64,000 nt of DNA, taken from assembly GCF_000219625.1 (NCBI RefSeq), contig NC_018201.1:452179-516178 (forward strand), given 5' to 3'. Under the pieces are notes generated by a model. That model had not been told where the DNA came from, did not search any database, and saw only the letters and a program-made list of their open reading frames with translations. The position numbers and the translations under genes are program-made. This DNA comes from Zymoseptoria tritici IPO323 (lineage: Eukaryota > Ascomycota > Dothideomycetes > Mycosphaerellales > Mycosphaerellaceae). Of this stretch, positions 55,720 through 64,000 are shown piece by piece (the stretch's first letter is position 1; every line of letters starts with the position of its first letter).

Positions 55720-55994
55720 TATTAGAGGCTAGTGCCTAAGGCTACATCGGCTGTACCGATGCCTAGGCCAACGCCTAACGGACGAACGCCGGTTCAGAAA
55801 TCCACTAGGCCGAATCGGGAACAAGCTTCCTTTCGGCTAACTAGAAGGCTACGTATGCGCTAAGCGACGCTACGCGCATATATAGCTTATACTCGACGTT
55901 CCGTTGTTCTAGATAGATCTTCTTTTCGGTAGCTTTAGAATTTTATATATTCGGATCTGGACCTTTATACGCAACTTCGGTTTAGACCCTTATA
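55720..55994 (+). repeat. Element C 3' LTR
   Basis: 275-bp repeat of 49633-49907. Its first dinucleotide is TA instead of TG, a RIP-type change. Confidence 0.95.
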
Positions 55995-57520
55995 GTATAA
56001 CGTACAACTCGCATCCTTCTTCGATTCCCTTTAGGTTAATAATTAACCTTACCGCCGCTATCGTTACCTCCTTAGAAGTCGTTTCTACCTTAAGAAGCCT
56101 TCGCTAGGCCGATACCTCGATAAGCTCTCTTTTCTATATATCGTCGAAACGATACGTTAGGAGGTTAAAACCGGTAAGCTCCCTAGGCTTAACATCGATC
56201 TAATTCCTTTTAGATACGAATCGGACTTTGTTCCTTATAAACGTCCTCGGAAAGAATACGGTTCTCCCTCTCTAAGAGTAGTCGCGTTAGATATACCCGA
56301 TCCTTCTTCTCTAGCTTAGTAAGAGTTCTTTAGCCTTACTCCTCTTATACCTCCTACCCTCTACCTACGTATCGATAAGGATAGAGAAAGTAACGAATAG
56401 TACCTCTATTTCTCTCGCGCCGAATTAGCTCCTCCCTACGTAGGATACGACATCCTATAACGAGAAACTAGGAAGATCTTACGAAGAGTATCTAAGCTTA
56501 CTCCCTTTTCGATTATTTAACTATATCGACTATATAAGCCGCCGAGAGACTACTAACCCTATTAGTCCCGGTGCTCGAAGAAAAGGACGACTAGAGTATA
56601 TAGAATAATAAGATCCGTAACTAACTTATCGTACTCGGATATAGCTTAGTAATTAAGATAGCCGAACCGTAATAGGATACTAATCTACCTTACGAGGGAG
56701 CCGATTAGACTAAATATTAGTACGAATTTAAGGAAAAACAAAAGCGAGCCCTTAGAATTATTAGAGACAGATACGGATATAACGCTAAGTAACTTATCCT
56801 TAGCTACGCTAATCCCTTTAACGCGCTAAGTACTCTCTCCGAGAACTTCGCGAAAGGAGGCGCTAGAGAATTCGCGAGAATCTCTAATCTCTAGAACTTA
56901 ATTACTATAGATAACTCTAAGGGCGGTATTAGCCTCTACGGTTTAGAAGTTCGTCGTCTCTAGAACCGCTTCGTAGAGATCGATCTAGGACTTAAGATCC
57001 TAGAGCCTTACGCCGTCTAAAAATTTATTTCCGGACTACCGGAATCTTTCGAGCCGTTCGTTACCTCCTTTAACTAAACCCGCTAACTTATCCTAAAGAC
57101 GGTTAACGACAAGGTCGAGAAAACCGCCGTTACCTTAGGAGAAGTTATCTCTAGCGCTAAGGATTTCGAAACGCGTCGTAACGCTTTAAACACCGATAAA
57201 CTCGGCCTCTATAGCGGATATAATAGTCGTAAGCTAAAAACCCGCGGTATCCCTCGAGAATAGTATAAATACTACGATCGTCGCTATAAGGGAGAATACT
57301 TTATACTTAACCCGAGTAAGGCACCTAAATAGTAGAAGAAGAAGGAAGCCGAACGAAGAGACGGAAAGTATAAGGCTAACGACAACGAAGAAACTACGCT
57401 TATCTACGAATTCGCTCCGAAGAAGACGAAAAACCTAGTCGTTCTTATAAACGACTACGCTTTTAGTATATCGAACGCTAACGGCGAGTCCTTCGCTTTT
57501 TATAAGGGTTCGAATCTCTT
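55995..57520 (+). pseudogene. gag: Element D gag
   Basis: The region from about 56700 reads RDRYGYNAK-stop-LILSYANPF, LSENFAKGGAREFARISNL, GLEVRRL, FVEIDLGLKILEPYAV and ISGLPESFEPFVTSFN, typical of Copia gag. At about 57262-57320 the zinc knuckle appears as YKYYDRRYKGEYFILNPSKA; with Tyr codons traced back to Cys and His by RIP this is a C-x2-C-x3-H-x4-C knuckle of fungal Copia type. 55995-56600 is less clear. The frame is broken by TAG/TAA. The insertion of element C lies upstream in the leader. Confidence 0.75.
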
Positions 57521-60500
57521 CGATACCTAGATCGTCGACTCCGGATATATATCCTATCTCGTCGGAAGAAAGGACGTCTTTACTTCGATAACCCTAATTA
57601 AAGGGTATAGCTCCCGAGGAATCGGTAGTAACGCTATCGTACCTACTTATATTAGTACTATCCGAATACCCGCGAAGATCGACAACAAACTCTACTAGCT
57701 AAACATTACTAACGTTAAATACTCGGTATAAGCTAGAGTTAACCTACTGTCTCTCGAATAAATATAGCCTCTCTTCGATAATATTTCTACTCTACTAACT
57801 AGTCTCTTACTTATTAAAGGCAATCGCGCCTTTGTTACGCGCTTTTAAGACGGCCTACTCCTCCTTAATATAATACTAATAGAAGTTAAAGTAGACTTTT
57901 ATATAGCCGCGTATAAAGTCGACGGATAATAGGTATAGCTCTAGTACGAGAGAATAGGACACCTCGGCTAGTAGAGCATTTATCGTCTTAAAGATATAGT
58001 TACCGGAATAGAAGCCTCTAGTCCGTCTAGGTAATATATTTACGAAAGCTACGTATACGGTCGTTTTCGCGCTAAACTATACCGTAGTTATATTAAACCG
58101 GCAACCTCGAAGCTCGAACTCCTCTATATAGACTCTAAATACGGCCTAAAGGAGACAATCGGCTACGATAAATCTAGGTTTTAGCTTACGTTAGTCGATA
58201 ACTATACGACGAACATAGATTACTTCCCGTATAAGTATATTCTCGACGTCCTTCCCCGCCTATAATAGTATTTAAAACGACATTAAACGCCTATCTATAA
58301 GTATAGACGTATACGACTCGACTAAGGAAGCGAATTCCTTAATAACGCCTTTAAGGACTTCTGTTTTAATTAAGGGATTAAACTAGAATTTATATCTACC
58401 GAACAAAGTTAATTAAACGGCGTTGCTAAAGTCGTTAATCGAGTTATCCTTAAAAAGCTCGAGCCGACGCTAATTGCCGGCGAACTCTCTTTAAAATAGT
58501 AGCCTATAGTAGTGTCTATAATAGCTTACTTACGTAATAGATTACTAAACTTAAGATACGTAATTACGGGGTACGAGGCGTTCTACGGTAAAAAACCTAA
58601 CTTATTAAACATTCGTAAAATTAGATTAAAGGCCTACTATCTAGCTAAGGAGCCTAAGAACCGCGTAGGCTATATAGATAGGGCAGAGGAAGGAAAACTT
58701 CTTAGTTTTAAAGGGAACTATTAATACCTAGTTATCTACCTAGGCTAGAAAGAGCCGAGATAGGTCTATAATATTATCTTTAAGGAGCATCGGAAATACC
58801 TTCGAGTCGAACGCTCTAACTCCGAAGACGACGCTCTACTATTAAAACGCGTACGAAAGCGACGCTCTATTAGACTCCTTAGTCCGGCTATAAGTTTAGG
58901 GCCGATTTTATTATCTGCCGCTCTAGGGGGCGAGAAAACAGATAACGAATCGATAGATACTAAAAGCACCGACTCGGAACTTACTACTCTACCCGAGTCG
59001 CTAACGCTATCGTCGTATACCCTATCTCGAGAACTAACGCCGGCATTACTAGAGCTACTAGAACTAATACCTCCTCCTCCCGTAGAGATAATATAGGACA
59101 CTATACCGGATAGACTTAAACGAGTTCGTAAGAAGAACTCCCTCTTCCCTAAAAGTAAATACGTACTCCTCTACGCGTATACGAACCCTCTTACTAAGAC
59201 GCTCGACTATTACCTAGTGTTATAACAAACAATAATGTACGCTTTCCTCGCGACTACCGTAGCCACTTTCGAACTATACGAGCTACGTACGGTATAGGAC
59301 GCTAAAGGTACTACCGTCTAGACTAAGTAGAAGGACGTAATAAGCGAGGAAGTAAAGTTACTTCGGAAGAACAAAACATAGCGACTTAAGAAGCGCTTAT
59401 AGATCTCTTTAAAAGCGAATATCCTACTAGGGAGATAGGTGTTTAAACTTAAGCGAGGGCTAAACGGCGAGATCCTTAAATATAAGGCGAGATAGGTAGT
59501 AAAAGGATACCGATAGGAAGAGGGCTTAGACTATACCGAGACCTTCGTATCCGTCGTTAAACTAATAAGCTATAAGGCTATTTTCGTAATCGCTATAGCA
59601 CTAGACTACGAGATCGAACAAATAGACGTTAAAACCGCTTTCCTTTACGGCCTTATTAAGGAAACCGTCTACGTTAAACAACCCTACGAATTTAAGGAGC
59701 TAGGGAATAATGTCTACCTTCTTAAAAAATCCCTCTACGGATTAAAGTAGTTACCTCGTACCTAGTATAAAACTTTAACCTCTTACCTCGCTAAAATCGG
59801 GTTTAAGCCGCTAGACGCCGACGCTAGCGTCTTTATCCGAGGGACTACGTTTATCGCCGTATATATAGACGACCTACTTATCGTCGGACTACGGAAGAAG
59901 GAAGTTAGCGAAATTAAAAGCTAACTAGCGAAAAGATTCGAAATAATAGATCTCGGACTATATACCTACTATCTCGGTATAATAGTACGTAGAGACCGCG
60001 TTAACCGAAAGATATTCCTCGGCTAATAGGCCTATATCGAGAAGTTCCTCCGACAATATAATATATAGGAACAAAAGGTTAGAACGACTCTAATAGACTC
60101 TTCCGTAAAGATCTAACCTACGGAAGAAGGCTATATTACCCCGGATAAACTTCGAGCTAAATATTAGTTAGCTATAGGCTTACTAATATACGCTATACTC
60201 GGCACTCGACTAGACATCGTACACTCTATGTCTATAGTTAGTCGGTTCTACGCTAATCCTACCGAAGAATACTAGAAACTAGTCGAAAGAATTATAGCTT
60301 ACCTACGTTATACTATTTAATTTAAACTAGTGTACTATAGAGATCTATAACTACTTAGCGGCTATATAGACGCCGACTAGGCTAGCGATATCGAGATATG
60401 CCGCTCTACGTCCGGCTAGGTATTTAGCCTAGGTAGCGGAGCTATTAGTTAGTCGTTAAAGCGATAGACGAGAGTAGCGCTATTAACGGTTAAAGCGGAA

Positions 60501-60870
60501 TATATAGGCGAAACGTAAGCCGCTAAGGAAGCTATCTAGCTAAAGTCTCTTCTCGATTAAATACTCCCCGACTCCGAGAAAGGTCTATAGGCGACTATTA
60601 TATACTACGACAACTAAGGCGCTATAGCTCTCGCGAAGAACCTAGCGTTCTACTCGCGATCTAAGCACTTTAGTATTAACGTATATTTTATTCGCGAGCG
60701 AGTTTAAGAAGGGGACATCGAACTACGCTAGGTTAAGACCGATAAAATAATCGCGGATAGTCTTACTAAGCTACTTCCGAATCGTTAGTTCTACGCTTTC
60801 CGGAAGGCTATTAGTTTAACGCTCCCTACTACCGCTATAACGCTAAAATAGCTAGAAGATATAAAATAAG
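57521..60870 (+). pseudogene. pol: Element D pol: protease, integrase, reverse transcriptase, RNase H
   Basis: The protease motif IVDSG is at about 57531 (TWIVDSG-like; YISYLVGRKDVF follows). The integrase zinc region starts with ERIGHLG and IYRLK; its core has LVDNYTTNIDYFP and RLDQGSEFLNNAFKDFC near 58320-58365. A hydrophilic linker with acidic and Ser-rich stretches covers 58780-59100. The RT reads RQVVKGYR, ETFVSVVKLISYKAIFVIAI, EIEQIDVKTAFLYG, LKKSLYGLK and VYIDDLLIVG at about 59858-59890, with the Asp pair intact. RNase H has SGYIDAD, SLKRQTRVALLTVKAEYI, YYDNQGAIALAKN and ADSLTKLL. The order is Copia-type. TAG stops are frequent. Confidence 0.9.
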
Positions 60871-60880
60871 TTAGCGGACT

Positions 60881-60888
60881 AGGGGGAG
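60881..60888 (+). other. Internal purine tract after element D pol
   Basis: AGGGGGAG followed by T, 15 bp after the end of RNase H. The real polypurine tract at 62228-62236 reads GAGGGGGAG followed by TG. The shared nine-base GGGGGAGT core places a second PPT-like site between pol and the extra frame. Confidence 0.5.
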
Positions 60889-60949
60889 TTTCGCTAAGAC
60901 TACGATAGCGACGTCGGTATTATCGCTATTAATTTTCTTTAATAGCGAG

Positions 60950-62213
60950 CTCCGAGTTAGCGCCCCTCGGACCGAGTATATAAAGTTTAAGGACGGGTTA
61001 ACCGGTCGTTTATTAAGATATCGCCGTCGACCCTAAATCCTTACGTAAAAGTCCGAGTTATATAATCCTCGGCGCTAACCTTAGCGTTAAACTATAAGGA
61101 TTTTCTAACTTTAAAACTAAACCTACTTCCTTTTATAAACATCCGTAACTATAGAAGACTTCTATTTCTACCGAAACTATATATATAGAACTAAATCTAG
61201 ATTCGAGCTTACGGAAAACGAATTTGGCCGCCCTATACTAAGAAGGATTAACTTAGACTAGTCGCTTCCTATATCTAATATAGCTAACTTTCTAGATACT
61301 ATACCTAGCCGAGTCCTTCGCTAAAGGATTAAATAGAGGCGTCTACTACTACCGGAAAACCTTAGCGGCGTAGACTTTAGTATTCTTAGTAAAGAAGTAA
61401 TTAAAAGAATCTACCGCGACTACTTTATAGCTACCGAGTAATTAAAGGACTGCCGCGAAATAGCTAGAATGCTCTAAGTGTTTAAAAGTAGATCGAAAGA
61501 GAAATACGGATCGAGAGGGCTATATATTTACCCTAAACTACTCTACTTCCTATCGGACTAAGAACGTACTAACTAGGTAACCGCCTATAAGGACGTTAAA
61601 TACTCGGATCTTTAGAGCGCTTTTTATACCGCATCTAAAACTAGATAGAAGCTACTTAACGCCTATACTCCTAAGACCTAGATTGCCCTTATAAAAAGCC
61701 CTTAAGCTAACTAGATTACCGACAGCAACTAGCGTTAAATTCCCTAGTATATATAGGCGTTTGCGATCGTTAGTAGCCCTAGTAAGTATAGTAAGAATCT
61801 CTTTATCTACGACTATAATAGCGGGAGCCTTATGCGCCGCTATAAGAGTATTAAGCTAAGCGAAGTCTATAGAAGCATCGTCCGGTTCTATAACAAAATT
61901 AGGGCTACCTAGCGCATTAATTAAGTGTTTATAGGCAACATCTATAACGACTTTATTAGCGACACTATAGAATAGGCCTAATACAATAATACTAGCATCG
62001 AAATCGACGAGAACTACTATATTAGATATACTATACGTTAGATCTATAAGATAAGCTAGATAAGGGATAGCTACTTCGATCCTAAGGATAAGAAACATAG
62101 CCTTAAGGATCCGCGGTAGGAATCCTTTATTAAAATAGAATACTTAACGGAACACTATACCGCTAAGTAAGATTAAGATAGTACTCTTCCCTTATAGAGG
62201 GTTTAACGAGGCT
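60950..62213 (+). pseudogene. Element D accessory ORF after pol, unknown function
   Basis: From about 61330 to 62213 one frame reads LSGVDFSILSKEVIKRIYRD, YFIATE, LKDCREIARMLQVFKSRSKE, VTAYKDVKYSDL, FYTASKTR, KLLNAYTPKT, AFAIVSSPSKYSKNLFIYDY, NSGSLMRRYKSIKLSEVYRS, IVRFYNKIRAT, IGNIYNDFISDTIE, and DSYFDPKDKKHSLKDPR. Only TAG and TAA interrupt it. The region 60950-61330 is less certain. The protein is charged and has no gag, pol, envelope or chromodomain signature I recognise. Being in sense, after pol and before the polypurine tract, it could be made from a spliced or subgenomic transcript. A short minus-strand open frame over 61856-62098 is the antisense shadow. Confidence 0.5.
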
Positions 62214-62227
62214 ATAGAACAGCCAAC

Positions 62228-62236
62228 GAGGGGGAG
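62228..62236 (+). other. Element D polypurine tract
   Basis: GAGGGGGAG directly before the TG of the 3' LTR. Confidence 0.85.
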
Positions 62237-62357
62237 TGTTAAAATACGGTGGCTAGCAATAGCTAGCTAGCTCTAAATAGTGTATATTAGGATATCTTCC
62301 TCTGAGTTAGTAGTTAGTTCTTTAATAAATCACTCCATTAATTATTTAATTTTAATA
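62237..62357 (+). repeat. Element D 3' LTR
   Basis: 121-bp repeat of 49168-49288, followed at 62358-62362 by the GTAAG duplication. Confidence 0.92.
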
Positions 62358-62555
62358 GTAAGCCCTCTCTCCCTCCCTCTCTCTCTCTTCTCGGATGCAA
62401 AGGTAACAAAGGAAAAAGAAAAGGAAAGACTTTCCACTCTCGTACACATGTCCTTTAAGATGCAGCTCGTTGGCAATAATCAGACTAGCACTTTTGATTC
62501 TTCCTCCTCTTCCCCAGCAGCAAAAAATCCCGGTTCAAGCAGCCGTGCCAGAACC
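62358..62555. other. Target duplication and 3' flank of the right-hand gene
   Basis: GTAAG at 62358-62362 is the right target duplication of element D. A CT-rich stretch (CCCTCTCTCCCTCCC and CTCTCT) follows, then unmutated island DNA. The minus-strand gene at 62556 probably has its 3' untranslated region here. The element is less than 200 bp from that gene's stop codon. Confidence 0.7.
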
Positions 62556-63975
62556 TTAAACTCTCTTCCCACCAACACCAACACCACTACCAGCAGCGTG
62601 CGTCTTCGCCTTCGCCTTCTGGAGAACAACAGTCTTCTTCTTCTTCCTATGAACAGCAGCAGGAACAGCAGCTTTGCCGAAAACGACGGTCTTCTTCGCC
62701 TTTCCCTTGCCGCCGGCGGTCTTCTCGCTCATCTTCTTCTCCCTGATAATCTTCTTGTGATGCTCCCGAAATGTAGGATTGTCCTTGGCCCACGCGAAGA
62801 TGCTCTCCATTGTGGCTTCGACGTCGGCGGGGATGTCGTAGTACCAGTCCATAAAGGCGGGGTGGCGGATGATTTCGTCGAAGAGGGTGGTGTTAACGGC
62901 GGGGGGGAGTTTGGTGGTGGTGGCGATGGGCGCTGGAGAGGAGTCGGGGTCGGTGAGCTGGTGCTCTTCATTCTCGCCTTCATCTTCGGCCTGCTTATCT
63001 TCAGCTTCGGTCGCTGAGTCCTTAGCATCTTCGTCCTCCACCACGCAAGCCTCCACAGCATGCTTCTCATCATCAACAGCATCGTCTCCGTTATAAACAA
63101 CAAAGTCACCCGCCCCGGTCTTGAACCTGTTGCCCCTCAAGACATTCGCCGCAGCCTCTACCAAGCCATTCGCTGTCTGCCACGGCCGCTCGACGGGAAG
63201 CCTCTCCGGCAAATGCTTCCTACCCTTGGGCGCCCTCGGAGAGCTCTTGCCGAGCTCAAAGTCCAGCACGAAATCCACGTCGATCCACTCGGTGGTGTAG
63301 CTAGCCTAGAACGGGGGAAGAAGATGTCAGTCTTTGTCAGATATGATAAAAAGAATTGTAGGGCAAAGAGAGAGAGAGAGAGAGAGGAACGACACTCACC
63401 CAGACACTGCTCCAGTCCGCAAACCGCACGGCTGTGAGGTTCTTCTTCGTCTCCGTCATAGCGGGCGAGAGGTTCTTGTTAGTAATCCAACGGGCCGTCC
63501 AGGCGAGGAGTTTGGTGGCGAGGGGGGTAAAGAGGTCCGGGTCGGTGACGTTCCAGCCCACCGCATGCATATATCTGTAAGGACAATAAGTAACAATGTT
63601 GGAGAACCCGAGGGGGGGGAGAAAGGAGGTACAACATACCCGATCAACTCGCTCGACGTGCGCGGCAGGCGGTGCGCGGAGACCTGCTTCGCGGCACACC
63701 AGGCGAGAGCCCGGCGGACCCAGGTGGGAGAGAAGGACATGCGCTTGCCCTGGAGAACTTCGGAGTACGAGCAGTTCTCGTACGACTGCGGGGTTGTTAG
63801 CTATGGATATGGACCGATAGTAACGATCCAGGTCGACGTGGTGGCGAGGGGAACGTACACGCATGCTGTCGTCGCTCGGCGGGCTGCTGTCTTTGGACTG
63901 GACGCGGACAACGATCGGTTGGGTATCGTTGCTGTTAAGGACGACGTCGCGGAGGTTGAGTTTGGGGGAAGGCAT
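62556..63975 (-). CDS. Four-exon gene for a 395-residue protein of unknown function
   Basis: Exons on the minus strand are 63975-63859, 63785-63640, 63574-63400 and 63305-62556. Introns of 73, 65 and 94 bp begin GTACGT, GTATGT and GTGAGT and end CAG, CAG and TAG; the first has a CTAAC branch site 11 bases before its acceptor, and all three phases match. The start ATG is at 63975, the stop is TAA. The protein begins MPSPKLNLRDVVLNSNDTQP, has a structured Trp-rich middle (SFSPTWVRRALAWCAAKQVS, VGWNVTDPDLFTPLATKLLA, WTARWITNKN, AVRFADWSSVWASYTTEWID), an acidic linker (EDEDAKDSATEAEDKQAEDE) near residues 220-250, a second folded block (NTTLFDEIIRHPAFMDWYYD, WAKDNPTFREHHKKIIREKK) and a Lys/Ala-rich basic tail that could be a nuclear or nucleic-acid-binding region. 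No signal peptide or membrane segment is seen. The family is not recognised. There is no internal RIP-type stop. Intron 3 holds a (GA)n run. Confidence 0.85.
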
Positions 63976-64000
63976 TGTGGCCGAAGAAGGGGTGTTGATA

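Larger units (their letters stand above)
49633..55994 (+). mobile_element. LTR element C: Ty3 chromovirus nested in element D
   Basis: Two 275-bp LTRs (49633-49907 and 55720-55994) start T(G/A)TTAGAGG and end CCTTA(C/T)A, flanked by a perfect GTATA duplication. A purine tract with G13 precedes the second LTR. Total length is 6,362 bp, normal for this group. Gag, protease, RT, RNase H, integrase and a C-terminal chromodomain are all recognisable. It lies inside the leader of Copia element D, so it is the younger of the two. It is itself RIP-mutated, so RIP acted after the nesting. Confidence 0.95.
49168..62357 (+). mobile_element. LTR element D: Ty1/Copia retrotransposon, split by element C
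   Basis: Two 121-bp LTRs (49168-49288 and 62237-62357) start TGTT(G/A)AAATACGG and end TTTTAATA, probably once TTTTAACA. The target duplication GTAAG is perfect. A primer-binding site follows the 5' LTR and a polypurine tract (GAGGGGGAG) precedes the 3' LTR. Gag, protease, integrase, reverse transcriptase and RNase H follow in the Copia order (integrase before RT). An extra frame lies after RNase H. A complete Ty3 element sits in the leader at 49633-55994. Without it the element is about 6.8 kb. The interior is heavily RIP-mutated. Confidence 0.93.

Noticed and set aside
62869..63437. Plus-strand frames over the right-hand gene
   Set aside because: They overlap exons of the spliced minus-strand gene, which explains the region in full with matching intron phases.
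1..64000. Reassignment of TAG to glutamine in this organism, suggested by many in-frame TAG codons in otherwise coherent frames
   Set aside because: TAA also replaces Gln (for example 2157 and 36579 in frame), TAG also stands at Trp positions (2709, chromodomain Trp sites), and missense changes of the same type occur. The right-hand four-exon gene has no internal TAG. RIP explains all of this.

Overview
This window looks like a transposon-rich block of a filamentous ascomycete (Pezizomycotina) chromosome. The island genes have short introns (62-100 bp) with GT..AG borders. The repeats carry the signature of repeat-induced point mutation (RIP): CpA and TpG are almost absent, TpA is in large excess, and CpG is left intact. 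Open frames in the repeats are broken by TAG and TAA, which RIP makes from CAG, CAA and TGG, and hardly ever by TGA. No bacterial, organellar or RNA-gene features were seen. The species cannot be named from the sequence.

Layout. 1-2982: gene island with a broken multi-exon gene and a 48-bp tandem repeat. 2983-12473: Ty3/Gypsy element A on the minus strand, with a long extra gene antisense to gag-pol. 12474-13640: island with a small two-exon zinc-ribbon gene on the minus strand. 13870-15240: lightly mutated copy 1 of a repeated gene family (called RepX here). 15930-17560: a Tc1-type transposase relic split by a young, unmutated 761-bp retroposon with a 12-bp target duplication. 17700-25600: RIP-mutated DNA with an unknown minus-strand gene, a RepX tail fragment, a large DUF6589-like gene and a small unknown gene. 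25603-39135: Ty3/Gypsy element B, 13.5 kb, with gag, pol and two extra reading frames, one resembling a 2-oxoglutarate/Fe(II) dioxygenase. 39140-40868: a pogo/Fot1-type transposase relic. 40869-43805: gene island. 43860-46650: RepX copy 2, heavily mutated. 46700-48300: a second Tc1-type transposase relic, minus strand. 49168-62357: Ty1/Copia element D, split by a complete Ty3 chromovirus C (49633-55994); both have perfect 5-bp target duplications. 62363-64000: a well supported four-exon gene.

How it fits together. Gene islands are separated by nested, inactivated transposons. RIP-type nonsense codons also occur inside three of the island genes, as expected if RIP leaked out of the repeats or if those genes were themselves once duplicated. 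The most unusual content is that three of the four LTR elements carry an additional long reading frame beyond pol. In B and D a purine tract resembling a polypurine tract sits between pol and the extra frame, in addition to the one next to the 3' LTR. Because every repeat protein is interrupted, functions are read from conserved motifs seen through the stops, and all repeat gene borders are approximate.
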